Part shown: positions 1 to 6,071 of the stretch, in pieces
Layout of the letters: each line of letters begins with the position of its first letter
Numbering within the stretch: position 1 is the first letter of the stretch
From: CAZXTR01 sp964643615
Lineage (GTDB): Bacteria; Pseudomonadota; Alphaproteobacteria; CAAHEQ01; UBA3637
NCBI GenBank assembly: GCA_964643615.1
Contig: CAZXTR010000036.1
Coordinates: 1 to 8,177, forward strand
DNA length: 8,177 nucleotides
Direction of reading: 5' to 3'
Program-made: the position numbers and the translations under genes
Notes under the pieces: model-generated
What the model was told of the DNA's origin: nothing
What the model saw: the letters and a program-made list of their open reading frames with translations, nothing else
The model's database searches: none

Positions 1-82
1 AAACATCGGCTATTTCCTTCATGGTCTTTCCACGTGTGCGACGAATCATTCTAATCTGGTTTGGAAAAACAATCTCTTCCAT
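1..82 (-). CDS. XRE/Cro-type helix-turn-helix regulator, N-terminal fragment
   Basis: Partial gene on the minus strand: an ATG at 82 opens a frame that continues off the left edge, giving 27 visible residues that begin MEEIVFPNQIRMIRRTRGKT. The pattern of a short lead, then NQIRxIRRxRGxTxKEIAD, is the usual beginning of a small XRE/Cro-like DNA-binding domain: helix 1 is followed by the first half of the helix-turn-helix, where 'MKEIADV' would be helix 2. The start is supported by AAGGGAG (91-97) eight bases upstream. The recognition helix and the rest of the protein lie outside the window, so any C-terminal domain is unknown. It is on the same strand as the VirB6-like genes but 142 bp beyond the last of them, so it may be separately transcribed. 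Such regulators often control mobile or secretion loci; a link to this one is inference. Confidence 0.72.
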   Translation of the reverse strand, partial: MEEIVFPNQIRMIRRTRGKTMKEIADV

Positions 83-90
83 GTAAAAAT

Positions 91-97
91 CTCCCTT
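91..97 (-). promoter_or_regulatory. Ribosome binding site of the XRE-type regulator
   Basis: Minus-strand AAGGGAG lies eight bases before the ATG at 82. It is a strong match to a Shine-Dalgarno sequence and is the main support that the 27-codon edge fragment is a genuine gene start. Confidence 0.7.
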
Positions 98-194
98 AAA
101 ACATTACTCTTTCGATTTATAACAGATTTTTTATTTAGAAAATAGACAAAAAATAAAAAAATGTATTTTTTTTAAAAAGCAAAAAGAAAAAAGG

Positions 195-215
195 ACTTAT
201 CGACAAAAAATAAGT
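195..215 (-). terminator. Possible weak terminator after the VirB6-like operon
   Basis: The arms ACTTAT/ATAAGT (195-200 and 210-215) form a 6-bp stem with a 9-base loop, ten bases past the stop of the 864-residue protein. On the minus strand the stem is followed by TCC and then T-rich sequence, as in an intrinsic terminator. On the plus strand it is also followed by four T. The stem is short and AT-rich with one G-C pair, so it would be weak. The position is right, but the strength is doubtful in such AT-rich DNA. Confidence 0.35.
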
Positions 216-224
216 TTTAGAAAC

Positions 225-2819
225 TTAAGGCACTTCATTTTCTGATTCATTGCTTTGTTCTTCTTTTTCGAGTTTTTCTTTATGTTTTACCTCTTCATCT
301 ATGTGTTTCTTTTTCTCTAATTCTTCTTTGCTTTCAGGGGTATTTTTTTTGTCCAAATCTTTTTTGTTTTGTCCTTCGTCTTCTTTATGTGGTTTTTCGG
401 TTTTTTCTTTATCTATATGTTTGTTATTCGTTTTTTGTGCAGCATCGCCCCCTATTTCTCTGTCTGAAAGGCTGTTATCTAAGTTTTTATCCAACGCTGT
501 TCCTGGTATAAAGAACAATAGTTTGCGGGAAATATTATTAATTGCCATCAACCCTGTAGCCAATAGGCCCCATTTAATACTTCCTGTTGCTGAAGCTGTT
601 CTTATGAAGTATTTATTTTTAGCAATCGAGTTCCCGGTTTTACGGACAAGAGAACCGCCTGAGTATCCTATTAATTTCGGGATGAATATAATCGCTTTTC
701 TTGAAATAAACATACCTGCGCGTACGCCCCATTTGAATGGAATGAATCCCAATTCCATGGCCTTTCGTCCAATCCAAAAACGATTCATAAATTGATAAGT
801 CGCATTAAAACGAGATCTTATCTTTTTAGGAATGTTCATTGTTTTATTCGACTCAGCACTGGTTCCAAACATAAAATTTGCTGCCTGATTTATATTTTTA
901 AGATTTTTATTGATATGTTGTACTTTTGCATTCAATTGACGATCCCATTTTTGTGGAATAAATTCTATGGATTGGGCTATTCCTTCTGTATGTTGACTAA
1001 TTTTTTGGCTGAGCATTAAGCTTGCTCGGTCATAGGCCTCAACCGTATGATACTTTTTCCACGTTTTTCCTTTTTTGAGGTTGTCTATATCATAATCTTC
1101 CTCTGATTTTCTTTTTTTGAGTATGCGCATATGTCGTGTTTTAGATACCCCCCAATCCACGTCGTATATTTCTTTGGTAAAAGTCATAGGCGATGCAACT
1201 AGTTGAGCTGTAGACGCTCCGGCTTGAATACCTCCTGTGCTGGCCAAATTAATTCCAGAAATGAGCGACGTAACATCGTCGATAGCGTGGATAAGCTTAA
1301 ATGAGATAAAACATACAAAAGCGCACATTATAATCAAAAAACATCCAGAACTTGTTTGAAAAATATTAAATAAAGCAAGGATATCATTCTTTGCTAGTGC
1401 ATCGACAATAGCGGTCGTATCATCACCAAGCGCGGTATAGAATATGCGGACAATTAAAATAAGCAAAATAGACATTGATAAAAAGGTAAATAGTGAATAC
1501 AAAATTATGTTGATAGCATTTTTTGCATAATTACGCGTTGATTCAAAAACATAGGCGGGAATCAAGAATGGCATCAGTACAGTCACAAAACCTATTCGGA
1601 AAAATGCATCAATTAAATAAAACGGGAACAACAAAGAAATGATAAAAAATGTTAATAAAACAGTAATCCCCGTCAACCACATCATCAAATTTGGAATTTT
1701 CATTCTGAATGGAGATGGAATGCTTTGTGGTGGGAAATTCCACGCCCCATCTGTTGTTGAATAACAAACTAATGATTGCCCAATAATGATGGGCGGAGAA
1801 ATTGTCCGATATAAAGAACAAACAATACAAAGCATAGAGTTTTTTAAAACGGCTGAAAAAGCGCTGTCCTCTTTGACTTCTTGTAAATAGGGAACCTTTT
1901 CGGCTCCTTTTGGAGCGGGGACAGAAGCGTTTGGATTTTTCATTGCCGTACAGTAGGGACATTTATTTATTGGCCCTCCTTCTTTCCCTAATTTACTTGA
2001 TACCGCATCATCAAATTTGACTTGTGTATTACCAAAAGCAGAAGTATTAGAAACTTCCATACTAATGCCCGCAGAAAATGAAAAGAAAGGTGTTAAAATC
2101 CAATTGAAAAGTTCTTTCATGGGCATGACCAATAATGCGGAAGCAAAAATTACAAGTATAAATTTTTTAAACATATCAGCAAAAACTGCGTTAAAATCTG
2201 TAAAACCTAAAGAACCGACCATTTTCAAAATCATGAAAAAAATCCAAAAAACAAAACCAATCCCCAATAATTTTAAAGCTATTTTTGTTTCTTGTGTTTT
2301 TTTATAAAAGGATGTCGTTAATCGATCAATACTTTCGATAATTAAATAAGTTATATCGCACGACCAACAATCATTTTGAATGTTTTTTAAAAGTTCATGG
2401 GGTGTTTCACAAAGGCTGCTTTTTCCTTTGTCTTCTTTTTTTATATCCTTTTGCAACTCGGAATAACGTTTATAATAGTTTTTTAATTGAGTGTTTTGTT
2501 CTTGTGTCCGTTGATCTGTTGGGATATTTTGGATTTCTTTAATCTTTAATTCAAGATTGATTTCTTCCGGTGTCGGTCTTTGGGCAAGTAGGGGAGAAGA
2601 TGAGGTTGCAAAGAAAAAACTTGTCGCCAAACAAGCAATAAAGATTATTTTTTTTGTATAATAAAAAAGTTTGGTGCGGTAAATTGCATAGCCAAGACAA
2701 ATAAAAATTACAGGCAAGGATACAATCCACGCATATTCTAAATAATTTCCGATATTTGTAAAAATAAATAACGAGAGTAAAGAAAATAAAAAAGTAATTT
2801 GTAGTATGCGTTTAATCAT
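225..2819 (-). CDS. TrbL/VirB6-family T4SS inner-membrane protein with long C-terminal extension
   Basis: An 864-residue polytopic membrane protein, far longer than a classical VirB6 (about 300). Hydrophobic stretches lie near residues 5-23, 31-48 and 57-78; the third resembles a signal peptide ending LLAQ (79/80). A charged periplasmic-type segment (80-150) leads to C151-W-S-C154. Core helices follow near 181-204, 217-236, 377-400, 406-425, 433-462 and 492-512. A large loop between the second and third core helices holds C287-P-Y-C290, C331-x-x-C334 and C352. The family signature FPFYLIDAFFRIGF is at 398-411, then P417 and FESTR at 425-429. Residues about 520-864 form a mostly cytoplasmic-looking extension with a repeated I[GS]RK...FIP motif and an extreme Lys/Glu/Asp-rich tail (about 795-864). 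The ATG at 2819 lies 3 bp after the preceding gene's stop, so the genes are translationally close; AGAGGT (2833-2838) is 13 bases away, a long spacing. As a VirB6 homologue it should line the inner-membrane part of the T4SS channel. Family assignment is firm from the motif shared with both neighbours; the extension's role is unknown. Confidence 0.85.
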   Translation of the reverse strand: MIKRILQITFLFSLLSLFIFTNIGNYLEYAWIVSLPVIFICLGYAIYRTKLFYYTKKIIFIACLATSFFFATSSSPLLAQRPTPEEINLELKIKEIQNIPTDQRTQEQNTQLKNYYKRYSELQKDIKKEDKGKSSLCETPHELLKNIQNDCWSCDITYLIIESIDRLTTSFYKKTQETKIALKLLGIGFVFWIFFMILKMVGSLGFTDFNAVFADMFKKFILVIFASALLVMPMKELFNWILTPFFSFSAGISMEVSNTSAFGNTQVKFDDAVSSKLGKEGGPINKCPYCTAMKNPNASVPAPKGAEKVPYLQEVKEDSAFSAVLKNSMLCIVCSLYRTISPPIIIGQSLVCYSTTDGAWNFPPQSIPSPFRMKIPNLMMWLTGITVLLTFFIISLLFPFYLIDAFFRIGFVTVLMPFLIPAYVFESTRNYAKNAINIILYSLFTFLSMSILLILIVRIFYTALGDDTTAIVDALAKNDILALFNIFQTSSGCFLIIMCAFVCFISFKLIHAIDDVTSLISGINLASTGGIQAGASTAQLVASPMTFTKEIYDVDWGVSKTRHMRILKKRKSEEDYDIDNLKKGKTWKKYHTVEAYDRASLMLSQKISQHTEGIAQSIEFIPQKWDRQLNAKVQHINKNLKNINQAANFMFGTSAESNKTMNIPKKIRSRFNATYQFMNRFWIGRKAMELGFIPFKWGVRAGMFISRKAIIFIPKLIGYSGGSLVRKTGNSIAKNKYFIRTASATGSIKWGLLATGLMAINNISRKLLFFIPGTALDKNLDNSLSDREIGGDAAQKTNNKHIDKEKTEKPHKEDEGQNKKDLDKKNTPESKEELEKKKHIDEEVKHKEKLEKEEQSNESENEVP

Positions 2820-2822
2820 AAT

Positions 2823-4100
2823 CTATTTCTTTACCTCTTTAACTGTTTTTTTAGCTATTTCAATGCCTTCTGCCGCTGCTTTTTTCAACGCCCATGATGT
2901 CACTGGACCCAGTCCGCACAGGTACGCAACTGCCGCAACTAAAAGGTACATAGTTGCCTTAATGGCAATAGTTGCTTGGTTAATTGTTTTTGCTAAAATA
3001 GATGAAGACGCAATGCCACTTAAAAATCCCGCAATTTCTTGTGTTTTTTTGGATAGGCCAAACATATAAAGTAATAAAATAAGGAATGATAGCCCTCCAA
3101 TAGAAAACTTGGTCATTGATTGAATCGTATTTGGATTCGTTTCTTGGTAGGTTGGATTTAACATCATTGCATACCCCCGTATTTCGGCATAAGATTCAAT
3201 AACTGATATCGCTATTGCCGCAAAAATACACCCGACTAACAATTCAATAAATGCAGACATAAACACTTGCCATACTTTTAAGGTCCATTGTGCCGTATAT
3301 GGGAAAACCCATGCTACCAAAAATAACGGAAATAAAATGATAGAAAATCCCATTCGAACAATAGCATCAATAAAATAATAAGGGAAAAATAAAGACAAAA
3401 GAATGAAGAAGACAATAACAAAAATGCCCAAAATAAATGCTGTTATTTCCCCAACTAGTAACATCCTTAATCCTAAGACACGTCCAAAATCCAAAGAAAT
3501 TTGCAAGCGATAAATTAAATTTTCAATTTGTGTTCCTACAATGGAAGGGAAAGCAAGATTATCCTTAAAGGTTTGTCCAATGTCAGAACGACTGGCAATA
3601 AGAAATGAATCGCTATTGTCTAAAATGCTCATCGTGACGTTGATAAACATTAATGAAATAGGCTCTACAATCAAATTAACAAAGTTCAATAATGTATTTG
3701 CATTTAATAAAACAGCAGCAACAAACAAAGCACGGCCAAAACGTCCTAAGACAGTTGTCCAATATTTTATATAATTAGGAACGCGCATGCTTGTAGCAAA
3801 ACCGACTGTCTTAAACACTAACCATATAGCCAAAAAGATCCCAAGGAAATTCAATGAAATAGGACGTATTTTGTCATAAAAAGATAATGCAATCTCTCCA
3901 CAAGAAGCATAGACTGCTCCAAACAATTGACATGACCAACATCCCTTAATAGAGCTCATCAATGTATCTGTCTCGGTAAAATCTTTATTCATTTTTACTT
4001 CACACGAACACAACAAAAAGCATACTAAAAACAAAGGAATGACAGAAAAAATCCTTGTTTTGAAAAAGTATTTAAAAAAAGTCTTTATGTATTCCTGCAT
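2823..4100 (-). CDS. TrbL/VirB6-family T4SS inner-membrane protein, lipoprotein-like N-terminus
   Basis: A 425-residue membrane protein, the shortest of the three and closest to a bare VirB6 core. The N-terminus has basic residues to R16, a hydrophobic stretch at 17-30 and LLCSC ending at C33, which resembles a lipoprotein signal (lipobox -3 Leu, -1 Ser); C27 and C31 are also present. C54-W-S-C57 comes next. Core helices lie near 83-102, 121-145, 214-238, 247-266, 277-301 and 333-350, with a further hydrophobic stretch at 381-398. The family signature FPYYFIDAIVRMGF is at 239-252, then P258 and VFPYT at 265-269. The cysteine-bearing periplasmic loop of its two neighbours is replaced by a shorter cysteine-free one (about 160-210). 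The C-terminus is short and basic (KKTVKEVKK). It ends 3 bp before the 864-residue gene and begins 70 bp after the 596-residue gene. The start at 4100 has an in-frame TGA twelve bases upstream, so it cannot extend further. Likely role: a channel subunit of a T4SS. Whether C33 is lipidated is uncertain. Confidence 0.85.
   Translation of the reverse strand: MQEYIKTFFKYFFKTRIFSVIPLFLVCFLLCSCEVKMNKDFTETDTLMSSIKGCWSCQLFGAVYASCGEIALSFYDKIRPISLNFLGIFLAIWLVFKTVGFATSMRVPNYIKYWTTVLGRFGRALFVAAVLLNANTLLNFVNLIVEPISLMFINVTMSILDNSDSFLIASRSDIGQTFKDNLAFPSIVGTQIENLIYRLQISLDFGRVLGLRMLLVGEITAFILGIFVIVFFILLSLFFPYYFIDAIVRMGFSIILFPLFLVAWVFPYTAQWTLKVWQVFMSAFIELLVGCIFAAIAISVIESYAEIRGYAMMLNPTYQETNPNTIQSMTKFSIGGLSFLILLLYMFGLSKKTQEIAGFLSGIASSSILAKTINQATIAIKATMYLLVAAVAYLCGLGPVTSWALKKAAAEGIEIAKKTVKEVKK
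2833..2838 (-). promoter_or_regulatory. Distant ribosome binding site of the 864-residue VirB6-like gene
   Basis: AGAGGT on the minus strand sits 13 bases before the ATG at 2819, inside the last codons of the preceding gene. The spacing is longer than optimal, so re-initiation by ribosomes finishing the upstream gene 3 bp away may contribute. No alternative ATG, GTG or TTG with a better site is visible near the internal signal-like segment (residues 44-60), which supports the upstream start. Confidence 0.45.
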
Positions 4101-4170
4101 GCTTAAGTGTCAATATCCTTTTTACTATTTCTTTGTCGCGCTTTTTTAGAAAAAAAGTACAGTTTTTTAT
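4101..4170 (-). other. Intergenic spacer within the VirB6-like operon
   Basis: A 70-bp spacer between the 596- and 425-residue genes. It consists of A and T runs that can form short, nearly all-A/T hairpins (for example CTTTTTT/AAAAAAG at 4141-4147 and 4151-4157) without a following U-tract, so no terminator is called. A TTGACA hexamer lies on the minus strand just before the ATG at 4100. A promoter using it would start inside the gene and has no good -10 box. Read-through from the upstream gene seems most likely. Confidence 0.5.
4116..4120 (-). promoter_or_regulatory. Distant ribosome binding site of the 425-residue VirB6-like gene
   Basis: The only Shine-Dalgarno-like stretch before the ATG at 4100 is AAGGA on the minus strand, 15 bases away. 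This is unusually far and suggests modest initiation. The next in-frame ATG (residue 37) would remove the hydrophobic N-terminus, so 4100 is preferred. Confidence 0.35.
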
Positions 4171-5961
4171 TTAAGGTCCTTTCCCTTTCCCACTTTTGGC
4201 GAAAGTCTTTTTCCCTAAAGCGCTTCCAGCTTTCGCTATGCTTGCTCCACCTTTCTTTGTGGTTTTAGCCACAATGGAAAAAGTTGCATTCCCTAGATCT
4301 GGATTCATTCTTGCTCCGTTAAAGATTGCACCTAACGCAGGTGCCATACTTAAAACACCCCAAGTGATATATACGGCAGCAAATGTGACGAAAATAAGAG
4401 TGCCACTTAAATCCAAGGAATCAATCGCCTCTTTAATGTTGTCCCTTTCTAGCATCATGGGAATGATTTTATCTATATCAACACCAACTGTCAAAAGTTT
4501 AAGTCCAATGACCATTAAAATGGATAAGGCTAGTAAAGTAAACATGCATGAAATAAAAACATCCCATCCTTTTTTCATATACTCTCGCGTAATTGGGAAT
4601 ACCCAAAACAAAACATATAAAGGTATTAAAATGGCAGTAAATCCAATTCGAACTAGAATATCGATTAATTTCCATGGAAATATGAAAAAAACGCCAAAGA
4701 AACCAATCGCCACTAGGAAACCAACCAACAGTGCACTTATGTCTGGGAACCCAAACCAACCAGCATTAAACGAATAACCAAAAATAGTTGCGCCGACGGC
4801 CATGCCTTTGATGAGAGAGGCGCTCATAGTTTTAAGCATGCAAAGCATTGAATCGTATACTGTCGAGCTAAGAGGCAACTTGTTCCCGTTAATATAAAAA
4901 CGAGAATCATTTGGATTCGTAGCCGTGCATAATTTTGAATCACTTTCTATAATTTTATTATCCTCAATTCGCCAAGCTGTAGATGGCTTCAGCCCGGAAC
5001 TGTTCATCACCTCTTGTGTTAGGCCACTAGTAAAATTAATAATTGGATTGATTGTATAATCAAAAATAAAGGCAATGGATGATGATAAAAGAGCTCCTCC
5101 GATTAAAATTGTGCCAACTGCTTTGAATAATTTTGTGATGAATTCTCCTGTATTTGGAATATTTAAAGTGATGGTATATTGAAAAACAATCCAAAGTAAC
5201 CAAAATGCCCCTAATATACCAAGAAATTTCATAAATACAGAGCCAACACTACCCGCTAACTTATTGTAAAGTTGATATGAAATGTTGTTGATAACGTCAA
5301 ATGCTGCGGTGAAAATAGGGCAAAACCAACATCCAGACCCCCCTTCTCCTAAGTAGCCGGATATCACTTTTGAAAATAATGCACACGATGTTTCACCATG
5401 AGCAAACTCAACAAGGCTCTCCATCTGATCATCCACCCAATCGACAGCAGTCCCTGAAATAATAATGACGTCATTGACAGGGTTATTATCAAATTCTTCT
5501 CTTGAGGTTGTGATTAGTGCTTGAGAGCCTGAAATTGCAAGCCTGTTTAACCCTGTTGTATATTTGTTTGCTTTATCTAAAAACTCTTGAGAAATGCCTG
5601 GTATTTGTGCCATCGCTTCTTTTAAAGCAGTAGCATATTGAGGATTTTGAAGAGTGTCATTTAGCCCCTCGTCATCCGAATTATTAAGGGCGGAAATATT
5701 ATGATGATATAAATCCACTATTTCCTGTTGTTCAGGGGTACGATCTCTTCTTGACAAATTTGTCGCCGCGATGAAAGTTTCTAAATCTGCCGCATTGAAG
5801 GTATAGCCTCTTGATTGAATAGATGAAGGCAATTCATTTGATGTTTGACTTCCTTCTGATGTGGTGGATCCGAGTGTTGGATTTGCCGTTTGGGCATATG
5901 TAAAGGATGAAGGTAAATTGAAAAGATAAAAGAACAACAAACAAAAAATTATTTTTTTCAT
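4171..5961 (-). CDS. TrbL/VirB6-family T4SS inner-membrane protein with periplasmic N-terminal domain
   Basis: A 596-residue protein and the first gene of the operon. It starts with a classical Sec signal peptide: MKK, a hydrophobic run at 4-16, and likely cleavage after TYA (23/24). A polar, probably periplasmic segment (24-210) precedes C211-W-F-C214, with C193 nearby. Core helices lie near 243-262, 278-302, 405-428, 434-455, 465-492 and 518-545. The loop between the second and third core helices carries C345 and C374. The latter sits in SMLC, matching SMLC (328-331) of the 864-residue protein, and C345 in CTATNPN matches C290 in CTAMKNPN there. The family signature FPWKLIDILVRIGF is at 428-441, then P447 and VFPITR at 454-459. 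The tail is basic and Gly/Lys-rich (about 566-596). The start is supported by AAGGGG (5967-5972) five bases upstream and by a promoter about 40 bp away. Predicted role: an inner-membrane channel subunit of a T4SS, with an extra periplasmic domain I cannot assign to a family. Confidence 0.87.
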   Translation of the reverse strand: MKKIIFCLLFFYLFNLPSSFTYAQTANPTLGSTTSEGSQTSNELPSSIQSRGYTFNAADLETFIAATNLSRRDRTPEQQEIVDLYHHNISALNNSDDEGLNDTLQNPQYATALKEAMAQIPGISQEFLDKANKYTTGLNRLAISGSQALITTSREEFDNNPVNDVIIISGTAVDWVDDQMESLVEFAHGETSCALFSKVISGYLGEGGSGCWFCPIFTAAFDVINNISYQLYNKLAGSVGSVFMKFLGILGAFWLLWIVFQYTITLNIPNTGEFITKLFKAVGTILIGGALLSSSIAFIFDYTINPIINFTSGLTQEVMNSSGLKPSTAWRIEDNKIIESDSKLCTATNPNDSRFYINGNKLPLSSTVYDSMLCMLKTMSASLIKGMAVGATIFGYSFNAGWFGFPDISALLVGFLVAIGFFGVFFIFPWKLIDILVRIGFTAILIPLYVLFWVFPITREYMKKGWDVFISCMFTLLALSILMVIGLKLLTVGVDIDKIIPMMLERDNIKEAIDSLDLSGTLIFVTFAAVYITWGVLSMAPALGAIFNGARMNPDLGNATFSIVAKTTKKGGASIAKAGSALGKKTFAKSGKGKGP

Positions 5962-5966
5962 AGCGG

Positions 5967-5972
5967 CCCCTT
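5967..5972 (-). promoter_or_regulatory. Ribosome binding site of the 596-residue VirB6-like gene
   Basis: Minus-strand AAGGGG lies five bases before the ATG at 5961. It is part of ACAAGGGG, an octamer that also precedes the divergent plus-strand gene at 6057-6064. Confidence 0.7.
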
Positions 5973-6004
5973 GTTTAATTCAAAATGTAAAAATATTTTT
6001 CGAA

Positions 6005-6034
6005 TATTATAGACACGAAAAAATCTTTCGTCTA
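6005..6034 (-). promoter_or_regulatory. Sigma70-type promoter of the VirB6-like operon
   Basis: On the minus strand TATAAT (6010-6005) is an exact -10 consensus. The -35-like TAGACG (6034-6029) matches TTGACA at 4 of 6 positions with 18-bp spacing. Transcription would begin near 5998, giving a leader of about 37 bases before the ATG at 5961. It overlaps the plus-strand promoter almost completely. Confidence 0.65.
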
Positions 6035-6038
6035 TAAT
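6010..6038 (+). promoter_or_regulatory. Sigma70-type promoter of the 216-residue gene
   Basis: TAGACA (6010-6015, 5 of 6 to TTGACA), 17-bp spacer, then an exact TATAAT (6033-6038). Transcription would begin near 6045, about 27 bases before the ATG at 6072. The better -35 match and spacing suggest this side is the stronger of the divergent pair. Confidence 0.72.
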
Positions 6039-6058
6039 ATTTTGTATGTTTTTTACAC

Positions 6059-6064
6059 AAGGGG
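6059..6064 (+). promoter_or_regulatory. Ribosome binding site deciding the start of the 216-residue gene
   Basis: AAGGGG lies seven bases before the ATG at 6072. It rules out the in-frame TTG at 6042, which would lie upstream of the predicted transcription start and add ten residues. Confidence 0.75.
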
Positions 6065-6071
6065 AAAAACA

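Larger units (their letters stand above)
83..224. other. AT-rich intergenic gap
   Basis: This 142-bp gap separates the end of the three-gene VirB6-like operon from the XRE-type gene. It is almost entirely A/T with long homopolymer runs and holds no ORF of note. Apart from the regulator's ribosome binding site and one weak hairpin (195-215), I see no convincing element. A promoter for the XRE gene is expected here. The candidates on the minus strand (TTGTCT at 149-144, TTATAA at 122-117) are 21 bp apart, too far for a standard sigma70 promoter, so I do not call one. Confidence 0.6.
6003..6041. repeat. Perfect 12-bp inverted repeat spanning the divergent promoters
   Basis: The left arm AATATTATAGAC (6003-6014) is the exact reverse complement of the right arm GTCTATAATATT (6030-6041), with a 15-bp spacer. 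Allowing a two-base bulge (6015-6016), the stem can extend by GAAA/TTTC (6017-6020 and 6026-6029). Each arm contains TATAAT on one strand and TAGAC on the other, so the symmetry coincides with two back-to-back promoters. Predicted transcription starts lie outside it on both sides, so it should act as DNA (operator or promoter symmetry) rather than as an RNA hairpin. Confidence 0.85.

Noticed and set aside
117..149. Promoter for the XRE-type gene from TTGTCT and TTATAA on the minus strand
   Set aside because: The spacing is 21 bp and both boxes are ordinary for this A/T-rich gap, so the match is not distinctive.
250..1019. Open frames of 181 and 75 codons on the plus strand
   Set aside because: They lie antisense within the 864-residue VirB6-like gene, have no convincing ribosome binding site, and translate to Ser/Phe/Leu-rich sequence typical of the reverse complement of Lys/Glu-rich coding DNA.
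4068..4114. TTGACA on the minus strand just before the ATG at 4100 as an internal promoter
   Set aside because: No good -10 box follows at 16-18 bp (best about 4 of 6), and transcription would start inside the coding region.
4141..4168. A/T-run hairpins in the spacer between two VirB6-like genes as a terminator
   Set aside because: Stems are nearly all A-T with a single G-C pair and are not followed by a U-tract on the transcribed strand; runs of this kind pair by chance in AT-rich DNA.
4196..4777. 193-codon open frame on the plus strand
   Set aside because: It is antisense to the 596-residue membrane protein, whose motifs and signal peptide establish the real frame; the plus-strand product has no recognisable features.
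6042..6071. TTG start at 6042 extending the 216-residue protein by ten residues
   Set aside because: It lies upstream of the transcription start predicted from the TATAAT at 6033-6038, while the ATG at 6072 has AAGGGG at proper spacing.
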